DNA from: Malania oleifera
Lineage: Eukaryota; Streptophyta; Magnoliopsida; Santalales; Ximeniaceae
DNA length: 64,000 bases
NCBI RefSeq assembly: GCF_029873635.1
Contig: NC_080421.1
Location: 1,116,001 to 1,180,000, forward strand
Reading direction: 5' to 3'
Below the pieces are notes generated by a model. That model did not search any database. It was not told where the DNA came from and worked only from the letters and a program-made list of their open reading frames with translations. How positions within the stretch are numbered: position 1 is the stretch's first letter; each line of letters begins with the position of its first letter. Both the position numbers and the translations under genes were made by a program. Shown one piece after another: positions 10,746 through 22,676 of this stretch.

Positions 10746-12859
10746 CGTAAGGACCCCAAAAATATTTAGGTGTAATGATTTTTTAAAAAATAAATTAAAT
10801 TAAATTAAATTAAAATTAAATAAATAATTAAGTTAATTAAAATAAATAATTAAATGAATAAATAAATAATTATTATTAATTAAATTATATATATCTTCTG
10901 AAGCTTCCAGCTTCAGGAGAATTGAATTTCATTCAATTCTGCACCCCCTGTCTGCAATTGTCCATATCTTTCTCACGCTCTCTCGTCGCTCCTCCGTCTC
11001 ACTCTCCCACTTTCTTCAATTTTTCAGCTGATATTCGTCCGATCGAAAATCAGAAAATACCGTCGGACTCCATTCTCTGCTAGCGACATTTCTACCGGAG
11101 TGGATTTGTCATAGGAGCGAGTAGGCATATCTCCTCGAGTAAACCCAATTCTCACTTTTATCTCAATTTCTCGTAAATCTTAAGCCCAATTGACGATCAA
11201 ACACCACCACGAGAATCTAGGGACGATTCTTTACAAGTCTAGTAGAGTGGATTTCTCATGGGGTTGTCGTAAGTATAACCCCAAAATTAGGCTAAGGGGA
11301 TTATTAAGGGGCTAATTATTATTTAATTATTGTAGATTTGGAAATGTTAAATATTGGGCATTTTGGGTTGAATTAGGGTTATTAAATTCAGGGCTCGGGT
11401 AAGCCCTACAGGTGTAATTTCAGGACCCTACAAGCATAATTCAGGAAAACCAAGGTAAGTTGATTATTTTGGAGTTTAACAATTTATTTAGGTTATTTGG
11501 AGCCTAGGAAATGTTTTATGGAAATTATGTTGGAATTTTATTGAATGTTTAGGGGAAATGTAATTTATAGGTTCTTGTGCTAGAAATACCACTAGCTCAG
11601 GATTGAATTGTGTGCACATTTCAATAAGACATGTAAGGGGAATAAGTTATAGCAGGTATTTTTATGAAATACTGGTTGAAATATATGTGAAATGAATTAT
11701 CGTATTTTTCCTGAAATTATTATGATGATGATATGAATAATAGATGAGAAATTGTGTGGCATATGATTTTATGAAAATTATGAAATGTATTGTGTAAAAT
11801 GTGATTTGAAATGGGAAATCAAGGAAAATGTTATGATGATGAATATCCCTGAGAAAATGAAATGAAATGTAGAAAAGTTATACGATTTTCTATAAAATTA
11901 TTGAAAAGGGATAAATGTATATATGGAAATGATTTTATGGGAACAGTGTAAATATAAAACACTGATATATGTAAATATTGAGAAATGTAGAATATGGGAA
12001 ATATGGAAATGATTTTCTATGAAATGAGACTAAAAATAAACAACTGATATGTGCATACTGGAAATGATTAAATATATGAAATGTGATATATTCCCATATT
12101 TGCTTATATATTATTATAAGATAAACTGTGAAGTTGAAATGCTGAGAATGAAATAGTAGAAAAATGAGAAATCTCTTAGGAATATTGTTTTATGAATATT
12201 GAATGAAAATACTGGATATGTGAATTTTGATATATGAATATGGAAATATTGCAATGTGAAATTCTGCAATATGAATAATAAAATTTGGGAATTGATTTGT
12301 GAATGATGAAGTGTGAATACTGGAAATGAAATATGAATATTGGAAATGAAATGTGAATACTGGAATTGTAAACATTGCAGCGTAACAAATGCAATGAATA
12401 TATGTATTGATATGTGAAACGTTGATATGAGAAAAGTGAAATAGTGGAAATGAAAACCTGATGGATGGATATGTATATCTCGGCAATGGGTTATGATAAG
12501 GACTGTACATGGTTCGGTGCGATTCGATTTTGGCCACAACTGAAAACCGAACTAAATTTTTCAGTTTTGGGATTTTTTAATCGAAACAGAAATCGAACCG
12601 AAATTATGCTTTAATTAAAAATCGAAAATGTGGCGGTTCAGGTGCGGTTTTAAGTGCATTGTATTCTTATCCACATATAAATAAAAGCAGAAAATAAAAC
12701 AAAGAAAGCATATAAAACTTACAGGCTTACAGCAGGACGCAGGTGCTCTGAAGAATTGAAGATACAGGGGTCGGGAGGGAGGTAAAGCTGCAGGCGCTAG
12801 GTAGAGTCGTAGAGGTGTTGGCTAGCAGAGTAGCAAAAGCAGTAGACCTACAGACGATT

Positions 12860-13205
12860 GAGAGTTTGAGAGACGACTTAGACGAGACCGGACGGCAGAC
12901 GCACGGCGCAACGGAGACGAGAGAGTGAGTCTATGAGAGTGATGAGTGAGAGTCTGAGAGACAACTCAGACGAGGTCGGACGAGTGACGACGGACACACT
13001 GCGCAACGGAGTTACAGACTCACAACGAGAGCCGAGAAGAGAAGAAGAAAAATGAGGAAGGAGGAGGAGGAGGAGGCGGAGGCGGAGGCGGGAGGCACAC
13101 AAGGTGGACGACACAACAGAGTCACATACTCACACCGAGAGCCGAGAAGAGAAAAAGAAAAATGAGGAAAGAGGAGGAGGAGGCGGAGGCGGGAGGCATG
13201 CTGCA
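12860..13205. repeat. Imperfect tandem duplications in the hAT-like element
   Basis: A segment with CGAGAGCCGAGAAGAGAA followed by GAGGAGG/GCGGAGGCGG runs is present twice (about 13015-13105 and 13130-13200). A GAGACGACTTAGACGAG-like segment also occurs twice (about 12870 and 12958). Confidence 0.65.
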
Positions 13206-13375
13206 CACATACGCCGCTCACAGTGAACTATGAAGAAGAGACATGAGGAACTGAGGAAGAAGGAAGAGGAGGAGGTGGGAGGGGGAAGGTGGCGTGAATT
13301 GATTGAAAGTGAAAACTGAAAAGGTGAAAAGTGAAAATGAAAAATTAAAAGTTAAAACCATAAGGCACATAACCC

Positions 13376-13378
<3 letters not shown>

Positions 13379-13441
<63 letters not shown>
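13379..13441. repeat. (TA)n microsatellite
   Basis: An uninterrupted TA run inside the hAT-like element, about 150 bp from its right end. Confidence 0.9.
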
Positions 13442-13445
<4 letters not shown>

Positions 13446-14604
13446 TTTTTAGTTTTTTGTTGGTGAAACCAAACATTTTTATTTTTGTAAACCGCAACCG
13501 AAACCGAAAACCAAAAAACTGAACCGTTTATGGTTTTGGTTTGGTTTCGGTCCGATTTTTGATTTTTCGGTAATTTTTGTGTACCCCTAGTTATGATATC
13601 GAGCACAATACCGATGCTAGCAGTTTAAAAGGGCAACCACTCGGACTCGTGGAGCATGTGGTGTGGCAGTGCGAATGGGTCATAGTAGAGTTGTTTATTG
13701 CCCCTTAGATTCTGGACTAGGGTATGTGTTCGTTACTATAGACAAGTATAGGATATTATTTGATCTAATCAAGTCGGCCAACCGCGATTAGATCCATCCT
13801 TCGGGCTACCTAACCTTGACCATGGGGGGAAGCATGGCGTGAAGAAAAATCCTTAGGGCAGCCATGGGTTACAGACACAACATGTTATGGTTATAGAGGA
13901 TACCCATGGGCTTGATAGCAGATTGGAAATGACCATGAGCTACAAACACGATATGGAAAGATTACTAAGGATACTCATGGGCCGAATAAATGAGAAAAGA
14001 ATGATATAATGAAAATAAACTAAAATGAAAGAAAGATGAGAAAAATAAATGAAACTGAGAAATATGATATAAAGTTTATAACGGTTGTGTTTTATATTTA
14101 TATAACTATTTGCACATATCAGATATCATATCAGTTGAATAATGTTTTGACCGAATATATACATATGTATGTATGTATATTGATGTAATCACACTCATAT
14201 TGTCACACACTGTCAATAACTTATTCCGTCTTACTGAGATGTGTCTCACCCAAGTAATAAATATTTCAGAAAATCGAGATCGAATTGGTAATAGAGCTCC
14301 CAGATAGAGTACAGTAAGGACCTTGATATACAGGATGAGTGTTTGATCTAAGGATGGATATTTCTCCTAGAGTTTTGTTATATTTGGGGTGTTTTGATGT
14401 ATATATTTTTAGATGGATTATACTCAGGTATGTACATTCATTGTGGCGTATGTATATATTATCTTCTCTTGATAAGCATTTGAAATATAATGTGACTGGT
14501 ATAATCGTGCCCAATGTGGATAAGGTGATATGTATGGTATCAGAGTATTGATGTATCCGTTAAATATGATGTAAAAAAAATGATATGAAAAATCGGGGTG
14601 TCAC

Positions 14605-15046
14605 AATTTATATATTAAGACAAGTAAAATTCTATCCATCATTAGCGCATTGTGCAAATAAGGTCCATACGCATATACTATTCCACGGACTAGTGTTTAA
14701 TGCCCTTAAAAAAAAAATGTTGATCACTTATAAAGCCATTTGAATTCATGCACTCATCATGTTTGATGTTAATTTAATCCAACTTCGATTTAAAAAAAAA
14801 AAATTATGTAAGTCTGGTGGTAAAGTAATTATATATTTTTATTTTTGATAATTAAATATAAACAAATTTAATTTTCAAAGTACTTTTCAGACTCAATGAC
14901 GCATGCATGCATGTGACATAGCAAAAGGACAAAGCATACGTGCATGCATGGGCCACACTAAATACATATTTGTGTGGGTCTGCTGGGCCGTAAGTGGGCG
15001 TTGTGAACGAGGTTCTTGCCAGCTACCAAGGCTAAAACCCTAAACC

Positions 15047-15112
<66 letters not shown>

Positions 15113-15655
15113 TTGTGCAGTTAGGGGTCAGGTTCATTTCGATGATGGCAAGTGATATGCAGGCGTCAGGATCATTTCGATTATGACAAGTCATACATGC
15201 AGGAAGCAACTCCCGTTCCAAGGGAATTGGCTGTAGTGAATTCTTTAATGGTTTGTCAAAATTGAGAACGTAAACGGAGGATAAGTTAAACCTCATAAAA
15301 ACTCGTTTTTATTTTCTCTTTCCATTACTCTTTACATTCAACGTATATAAATTGTGTGAATAATTTATTTTTTTTAATTATATAAATTACGTAATTTGAA
15401 AGTTATATAAATTTAAAGTTCAATTTTGATGTGGGATCGTGGAAATCGAAAGAAAATACGTTGATTGATCAAACTTTTGCGAAAATCTCAAAAGTAAGTA
15501 CGTTAACATTCAAAGAAAAATTAACCAAAGAGTTTATTCAAATTTTGAGTTGATTAGGAAATGGGTTGTGGTTTGCATTGAAGGAACGATTTCGTATATA
15601 CAGGGCTTGATTCAAATTCACATTCACTACGATGCTTGAATATAAATCATATATG
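14605..15655. other. Unique AT-rich stretch without a gene
   Basis: No coding signal or element end was found. It holds clustered CATGCATG strings near 14898-14950 and an (AT)n run at 15049-15108. It separates the gypsy fossil from a truncated LTR and is likely old host sequence or unrecognised repeat. Confidence 0.5.
15049..15108. repeat. (AT)n microsatellite
   Basis: About 30 uninterrupted AT units in otherwise unannotated sequence. Confidence 0.9.
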
Positions 15656-15729
15656 GAGAGTTCGTTGACGACATCACATTATGAAGATAATTATAGTTGG
15701 GGATAATAATAATAATTTCAAGGAATTGT

Positions 15730-15850
15730 CAGAACTCGTCGACGAATACAGAGTTTCGTCGACGAGTACATAAGGAAACTCGTTGACGAATATAGGGCTT
15801 CGTCGACGAGTACATAAGGAAACTCGTCGATGAGATGACGTGTCTTGTCG
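15730..15850 (+). promoter_or_regulatory. TCGTCGACGA array with alternating 20/24-bp spacing
   Basis: Units start at 15736, 15756, 15780, 15800 and 15824, giving spacings of 20, 24, 20 and 24 bp. Each close pair has the form CTCGTCGACGAA, 8 bases, TTCGTCGACGAG, so the pair is itself a dyad. This is the clearest view of the 44-bp higher-order unit. Confidence 0.7.
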
Positions 15851-17515
15851 ACGAAGGCCGCAGTATAAAAGTGAAAAACTCAGATTTTTATCATTTATCC
15901 GCGCCCCTCTCTTTCTCATCTCTCTCTCTACGACTCTCTCTCACTTCTCTCTTCGTTTCCGACCCTATTTCTCGTCGGATCGAAGATCTGAGGCTACCAC
16001 GACCCTCCTGGCGAGATTCTCTGCAAGTCTGCTGGAACTGATTGCTGGAAAAGTTGGGTTGGATTTCGTCTCAATCTCAGGATAAGGCATTTTATTCAGT
16101 ATTTACTTTTTTTCCAATTATAAGAAATGTTATAGGTAAGAAAATACTAATGTTTTGTTCTGGGGAATTGTGTTTTCAGGATGTTGAGTTAGGAACCCTG
16201 CGGGTATAGAGCCAGAAGTTTACAGGGGCTTTTCAAAGTTGGAGTAAGGGAAATATGCTATGTTAGGAGTTTTCATAATGCTATTATAGATTTCATGAAC
16301 ACATAGTTATACCAGTTTGTTATATAATATTTACAGAATATGAATTTAAATGCTTGTGTGGCCTAAGTAGGTTTTCACGTGATAAAGAATTTATACAGCT
16401 TTTATAATGTATCATACTATACTGAATGCAAAGAGAAATTTACATATATATACAACTTTTATACGAATAGTTTCATGCTACATATATATACACACACATA
16501 TACATGTATACAGTTTTACTCAAATCAGTATATATAGTACAGTGTTATAGCATGTCATGTTTTCCTATTACCATAACATACAGAGTATACAAATAGATAT
16601 ACAGAGATTACAGTATTTACAGTACATAAAGATAACGTTATGGTAATTTTTGGGAACATGATGAAAACAGTAAAAGAGTATATATGTATATATGTATATA
16701 GTATCAGATCCCTATGGAAAGGTTACAGACAGATACAGTTTACAGAGAACGGTATCGTTGCTATATACAGATAGAGTGCAGCCACATATTTCAGATAATG
16801 TGTGGGTATCGTCTAACTGTGCTCGGAAAGGATGCAGCTCCTTAGTACACTGGGTAGAGGGGGCCGGTTAGACGAGGTAGTAACCAGTCCCGCGCCTAGG
16901 AGAGGATGCAGTTTGGCCGGGCTGAAGTAGTGTAGAGTATATTGACTTATTTGGAGGGCCGACCAGATGAAGTCCCGCCTACGGGCTGCACAACCCTATC
17001 ATGAGGGGTCAAATCATGACGTACAGAGTCTTAGGGATAAAGTATAGATATGTAAATGTATACAGTTTTACAGTATATGATGAGTATAGTATGATACTAT
17101 CAGTATGAAAAGTAAAAAAAACAGACAATATAATATATTTTAAATTGTGAAAGAAAGATATGCTTTACAGATGATTTATTGCATTACAGTTCAGTACTAT
17201 TTTTAAGTATTCTTAACTTAGTTGACACACACTAGTAATAGCATATTTCCACTTACTGAATGTCGACTCACTCCATTACTTTACCATTTTTCAGGTGAGC
17301 CAGTTAGGCAAGTAGATCAGGCTCGCGAATAGAGAGTAGTTTGATCACCCTGGTTATAGGGTGAGTTTTTTACAGAATTGTGTATAATTCTGAGTAAATG
17401 ATGCTTGAGGGATATTTTTGTTTGGCTATAGTCTGTATATATTGGATTCTGGTATTGTTTAATATATATGTGAATGGCTGTATGATTTGTGTTTCCGCTG
17501 CTTAGGTATGGATAT

Positions 17516-17517
<2 letters not shown>

Positions 17518-17569
<52 letters not shown>
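17518..17569. repeat. (TA)n microsatellite near the 3' end of an LTR
   Basis: A pure TA run shortly before the LTR end at 17595. Confidence 0.9.
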
Positions 17570-17571
<2 letters not shown>

Positions 17572-17869
17572 GGTATGAATTTTGAGGTTGTTACAATATA
17601 CACAGGGTTACATACAACAAAGTTGAATCTATCAAAGTGCTGCATCTTGATTGAATATATTTTGTTTGATTGAGTTTTGTTTGATTCTTTACTTGAATTG
17701 GTTGGTTGTGGATTGAAATCTTTGAAAAAATTAAAAGGCTTAAAAATTCATTAAAAGATTTGAAAGAAATTTTAATAACCCAAATCACTCCCTGTAATGG
17801 TCCGAATAATAATGGTATTTAAATAATAAAGAGAGAGAAAATGGGAATAGAAAAGAGGATGCAGCAAAC

Positions 17870-17990
17870 TTCGTCGATGAGAAAATACCGAGGAGGGTTC
17901 TGGCAATTCTCAATTTCGTCAACGAAAGGTGAAGGTTCGTCGACGAAACTCTTCAGGGACTTATTGACGAGGTGACGAGTCTCGTCGACG
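17870..17990 (+). promoter_or_regulatory. TCGTCGACGA palindrome array
   Basis: Several copies and variants (for example CGTCGACGAAACTC near 17939 and CTCGTCGACGAATG near 17981) lie directly upstream of the CCTATAGATAGCC TATA-like site near 18000. Confidence 0.55.
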
Positions 17991-19242
17991 AATGCAACCC
18001 TATAGATAGCCTAAAACTCGAATTAAACGCAGAAAAATCAGAAAATTTCTTACTCTCTCTCTCCTCTACAATTCCTCTCTCCTCTCTCTTTGATTTCGGC
18101 TCTATCGTTCGCCGGATCGACGATCTGAGGCCACCATGACGCTCTTGGGAAAGCTCTCTCCAAATTTGCTGGAGCAGATCGTTGGTGGAAGATCTCTCCA
18201 AATCTCCAAAATTTCCTACAACTCTCTCTCTCCTTACGTTCTCTCTCCCTCTCTCCTCGATTTCGTGACGGATTTTTGCCCGATCGAAAATCCGAAGATA
18301 CCACTGGACTCCATTCGCCGCTGCTGTCATTTCTATCGGAGTGGATCGGTGGTAGGAGCAACGAAAGCGTATTCCCTAGGGTAAGCCATTTTTCCCTTTT
18401 TCTTTAATTTCTTGCAAAATATAAGACTAATTGACTAACAGACACCACCGCGAGAATCTAGGGATGATTCTCTACAAGTCTAGCAGGACGGAATTCTCGT
18501 GGGGGTGTCAGGCCAAAACCCCAAATTTGGGGTACGGACATCATTAAGGGGCTTTTTTTAATTAATTAGCATTAATTTAGAAATGTAAAAATATTAAGCA
18601 TCTGGGACTGAAGTAGGATTTCTAGAATTTAGGGCTCAAGTGAGTGCCGCGGGTGTAATTTTGGGACCTACAAGCAAATTTTAGAAAATTAAGTGGGGAT
18701 GTTAAATAATAGTTTAAATATTAATTTGAGGTATATGGAGCCTAGGGAATGATAGATGAGTATTATTTTGGAGAAATAGATTAATTAATCTGGGAAAAAT
18801 GTAAATTTTAGGAGTTGAATTTCAGGCGCCAAGGGCGTAGGATTTGGGTCCTAACGAATTTCTTAATAGTTAGGTAATGGAATAAATTAAAGCAGTTATT
18901 TTCCATGCAAATTATTAATGATTATGAAAAAATTTATTTTCAGAAAAGCATATGTTATATTTGTTTATTACGAATGAAATGTACGATTGAGAAAATACTG
19001 CTATGATGATTAAAATGCATATGTATGTATAAGATGCCAGAAAATTACGATTTTAGAATATGAAGTATTACTTTTAACAACACATGTGTGGCATGAATAT
19101 TATTTTACGAGAATTGTATTATGATATGAAAGACTTTACGAGCAAAACATGTATTCAGGTATTATGAAAAGATAAGTTATGTTGTGATGATTTTGACGAA
19201 TATATGATAAATGATTTATTTTCAGAATATATAAACCTGAAA

Positions 19243-19376
19243 CGATTTTGGCGCGAGGCCATGTATTTATGTTATCGGCACGATGCCGTATTTATGTTAT
19301 CGGCACGAGGCCGTATTTATGTATGATTTCGGCACGAGTCTGTAATTACTATATTTTCGGCACGAGACCGTAATGA
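19243..19376 (+). repeat. Short tandem array, GGCACGAGGCCGTATTTA type
   Basis: Five degenerate copies of a unit of about 30 bp with the core GGCACGAGGCCGTATTTATG, in the B1-type part of the mosaic LTR. Confidence 0.8.
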
Positions 19377-20268
19377 TGTTATATATATGATCATGTATTA
19401 TATGTTATCACAACCAGGATGTTAGTTTAGTTTAGTTCAGGAACTCGGTATCGTAACTATATTGTAGATTAGATATCTACGTCAGATTAGTGCTAACCAT
19501 CCCACGAGGGGACGGGAGATGGAAAGTCGATGTGGCTTTTAGTAGAGTGTGGACGTCCACCTGGCAGTCCGGACTAGGGTGTGGCGGGCTCATCATACTT
19601 ACAGACATATTTGATTCAGCAGTGGTCGGCCAACCATTGTCAGGTCCCGCCTTCGAGCTGCACAACCCGTCATAGGGGGTAATACATGACACCAGCTAGC
19701 TATTCATCCTGAGTATATTTTCAATATTATCAGTATAACAGATGTTTTATGTATGATATGACTTACTAGAAAATACGAAGGCATGTGATTTTTCAGTATG
19801 GTATGATGAACATTTATGAAATATGAAATGTACTATATACGTATAATTGCATTAAATATTCATGTTGTCACACAACTGTATTTAGTTTACTTTCACTTAC
19901 TGAGAAGCGTCTCACCCCTGAACTTATTTAACTTTTCAGGAAACACAAAGAAACCAGCGTGTCAAGGCCGTCGTTGAGTGAGTGGAGCTTCCCTACTAGA
20001 AGGGTAAGCATTGAACTAGGACCAGGAGATTTTTGTTGTATGGTCCTAGTGTTGTTTTGACTTTTTGGTAGTTGTGTATAAATACAGTATTTTGATGATG
20101 TAATAAACTCTGGTATTATGTATGATGGATGGATGATTTCAATTTTATACTTACTGCTGCTTAGGTTTCCATTGTAAATAACAGGTGTCCCCGTTACCCA
20201 TGGGTTCGAGTTGACCATTTTATCTATTATGTGACTTTTTATGTTAAGAAATTGAGGGATGTTACATT

Positions 20269-20280
20269 TGGTATCAGAGC
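20269..20280 (+). promoter_or_regulatory. Primer binding site (tRNA-iMet type)
   Basis: TGGTATCAGAGC lies 2 bp after the LTR end at 20266. It is the expected start of the internal region. Confidence 0.9.
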
Positions 20281-20571
20281 CTAAGATACTAGGTTCTGTA
20301 GACTCTAAAGTGCAGCAGTAATAATACCAGAGTATAGGATAAGGGAATTTGAGGTCTAGTTTTGTAGTTTAGATGTAGGACTTCCGTGGTGGTTTGTGTG
20401 ATTTTTCTGAGGTGACGACTTCAGGAAATTCATTGTAAACTATTGTCGGGTTGGGTATCTAGGTTGCAGGATTGAACCTTAAATTAAGATCAAGAGTGAT
20501 GAGTTAATTAGGAAAATATACCATATGAGCTGAGTGATATGTATAGAGAATGAGGTTTTGAGTTAAGTTAC

Positions 20572-21300
20572 ATGTTTTTCAGGATGGAGCTTGGTGGCAA
20601 TAGTGCCCACGCCAGTGGGAGTGAGGGTGCTAGACCCTCGAGCGCTGCGGGTAGTGATTCAAATATTATTTTATGCAGCGTAGCACAGCAAATGATGGCA
20701 GAGATTGCTAGAAGTTCAAAGGGACAGGGTGGTCCATATGGAGGCCACAATAGCTTGATAGAGAAGTTCATAAAGATGAATCCTCCATCTTTCTCAGGGG
20801 GAACGGATCCTGCAGTTGCTAAGAATTGGGTGCAGGAAATAGAAAAAATATTTGCAGTGCTGCAGTGTTCTAAGGAACAAAAGGTACTATTTGCCACATA
20901 TAAATTGACTGGAGAGGCCGAGAGGTGGTGGTCGATGGTGAGAGTGTTAGAGCAACAGAGGATTGTACCTGTAGAGATGACGTGGGAACGGTTTAAAGAA
21001 ACATTCTTCGACAGGTTTTTTCTAGCCTCTTCTAGGGAGGCTAAGATTGAGGAATTCCTGAATCTGAAGTAGGGACAGCTGTCAATGCAGCAATATGCGG
21101 CGAGGTTCATCGAGCTATCTTGTTTCGCCCCATACATTATTCTAGATGAGGCGAAGAAGGTACGACAGTTTGAAAGAGGCTTGAGGAGAGAAATTTATAA
21201 GCAGATATCGATTTTGAAGTTGTAAGATTTCGCCGAGTTGGTTGACCGAGCCACTATAGCAGAAATTGGTGATCGGTTGGAGGCTAAGGAGCAGAGGTAG
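20572..21300 (+). pseudogene. Ty3/gypsy gag fossil
   Basis: The best-kept gag in the window. A Retrotrans_gag-type domain is clear, with [27 protein letters not shown] and [13 protein letters not shown]-like segments between about 20775 and 21025, followed by the usual downstream helical region to about 21290. It sits about 300 bp after the primer site, as expected. It is broken at least once and the rest of the element is missing: the remnant stops where a minus-strand LTR fragment begins (21404). Confidence 0.85.
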
Positions 21301-21403
21301 AAGAAGAGGTCTACACCTTCTGGTTCCCAGCAGAGAGTCAGCCGTGCCGCGTGGAAGAGAGGTGGCTATAATAGAGAGGTGGCTATTATACTCACTCTCA
21401 GAC

Positions 21404-22225
21404 AAGGCACTACAGACGCCCCTCTATTTGCGAGCCTGATCTGCTTGCCTACCTGGATCACCTAAAAAATATTTCAACACTGGGATAAGCCAATGCTCAA
21501 TAAGGAGAAATATGCTATTACTAGTGTGTGGCAAATGAGCTACTATATATCATGAAATCTGTTTCATATAAACATGAATAACTGAGTACAAAAGTACATC
21601 ACAAATAATAAAGTACACCACCCCTTTTTCCTTATTACTTGACATATCAGTATTATGGTTATAATTCAAAATATTTCTAGTGTATATAGTAGGATCACCG
21701 TTTCTGTAAATCAATACGTAAGTAATAGTAATTGAAACTGTTCCCTGTGGCTATCTGTGCATTGACATGCCCCTCAAGAAACTAAATTCGTAAAACATAT
21801 CCCCGTACCATATACATAATCACAAGCCACACCATACTAACATACATAATTTCCGTAAATAAATAAACTGTATAATATTTAGAAATTTTCTAACATAACA
21901 TATTTCTCATACCTTAACTTTGAAAAGCCCCTACTGTACTCTAACCCAATACCCGCAGGGCCTCCTACAAAACACCCTGAAACCAATATTTTTCAAAACT
22001 AAACATCAGTATTTTTCTGCATGTATCATTTCCTATAACTACCACAAGGCCAAAAGGAGACTAAACGGTCTTACCCTGAATTTAGGATGATTTCCAACTC
22101 CGATTTCCTGACGATCCGCTCTGGTAGATGTGTGGAGAACTCCGCCAGGAGCGTCGTGGTAGCTTCGGATCGTTGATACGGCAACTGGTGGGGCCAAAAA
22201 TGAAGAGAGAAGGGAGAGAGAGTCG

Positions 22226-22272
<47 letters not shown>

Positions 22273-22676
22273 CGGCGAGAGAAATGGTAAAAATCCCAGG
22301 TTTCCACTATTTATAGGGCCAGGTTCGTCGACGAGACATGTCACTTCGTCGACGAGCCCTCCACAAAATTCATCGACGAGACCCTGTGTTCGTCGACGAA
22401 ATTCAAAGCAGCCCAAACCGTCTCTCAGTATTTTCTCGTCGACGAAGCCCTGTGTTCGTCGACGAAATTCTAAAGACCTTCGTCGACGAGACCTTGTGTT
22501 CGTCGACGAAGCTGGGCAATTTCCTGAATTTATGATTATTTAATATTATCCCCAAAATGCAATGCCGTAGACGAACACAAAGCGTTCGTCGACAAAGTCT
22601 ACGGCCTCCTTCTATTTCTGTTTCTATTTTCTCTCCGTCTAATATTTAAAATGCTATTATTCTTCGGGTCACTACA
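21404..22676 (-). mobile_element. Truncated minus-strand LTR, family B2
   Basis: Read on the minus strand it starts at TGTAGTGACCCG (22676), carries a palindrome array (22320-22600), a (GA)n/(CT)n tract (22232-22272), the B2 leader and the hairpin near 21485. Similarity then stops at about 21404 (compare 41268 in the complete copy). The last several hundred bases of the LTR are missing and the break abuts gag remnant DNA. Confidence 0.75.
22320..22600 (-). promoter_or_regulatory. TCGTCGACGA palindrome array
   Basis: At least nine copies or near-copies, several exact (near 22326, 22350, 22391, 22438, 22458, 22480 and 22500). They lie upstream of the minus-strand TATA (CTATTTATAG near 22307). 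Confidence 0.65.

Larger units (their letters stand above)
12498..13589. mobile_element. Non-autonomous hAT-like DNA transposon
   Basis: The 1092-bp block is flanked by a perfect 8-bp duplication, GTTATGAT (12490-12497 and 13590-13597), the length hAT transposases make. Its ends are roughly inverted: AAGGACTGTACA on the left and TAGGGGTACA read inward from the right. Subterminal DNA is rich in CGGTTCGGT/AACCGAA-type motifs on both sides. The core is purine-rich with tandem duplications (about 12860-13205) and an AT microsatellite. It carries no transposase. It interrupts the right LTR of the gypsy fossil, so it is younger than that LTR. Confidence 0.7.
10746..14604 (+). mobile_element. Right LTR of the Ty3/gypsy fossil, family A, with a nested DNA element
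   Basis: It begins at CGTAAGGACCCC (compare TGTAATAACCCC at 44754) right after the purine-rich end of the internal region, and ends GGGGTGTCACA at 14604. Without the DNA element at 12498-13589 it is about 2.76 kb. It has no TCGTCGACGA array. A hairpin-forming CTTCTGAAGCTTCC region lies near 10895 and the conserved TGAGATGTGTCTCA hairpin near 14238. Confidence 0.75.
15656..17595 (+). mobile_element. 5'-truncated LTR, family B2
   Basis: Similarity to full B2 LTRs starts inside the palindrome region (TTCGTTGACGACATC, compare about 38377). The first 80 or so bases of the LTR are missing. It then runs in order through the palindrome array, a CT-rich leader, the ACGGTATCGTTGC middle near 16750, the TGAA/CTCA hairpin near 17258, and ends GAGGTTGTTACA at 17595. 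No target-site duplication can be tested. Confidence 0.75.
17793..20266 (+). mobile_element. 5' LTR of a Ty3/gypsy fossil, B1/A mosaic
   Basis: It starts TGTAATGGTCCG and ends GGGATGTTACA, followed at once by a primer site. Positions 17793-18185 and 18865-20266 match family B1 (including tandem GGCACGAGGCCG repeats at 19243-19376 and the TGAGA/TCTCA hairpin near 19911). Positions of about 18190-18860 match the family A leader (compare 45005-45660). The mosaic explains its 2474 bp against about 1.95-2.1 kb in other B1 LTRs. It is the 5' LTR of the gag remnant at 20572. Confidence 0.8.

Noticed and set aside
12114-12539. Overlapping minus-strand frames rich in Ile, Phe, His and Ser
   Set aside because: They come from GAAATATGAATA-type tandem sequence in a family A LTR and have no conserved counterpart in other copies.
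12878-13221. Ser/Leu-rich minus-strand frames
   Set aside because: They are translations of the tandem purine-rich core of the hAT-like element.
15730-15850. CRISPR-like look of the regularly spaced palindromes
   Set aside because: The spacers are short, similar to each other and repeated between LTRs. The host is a plant, and the arrays have a fixed place in LTR promoters.
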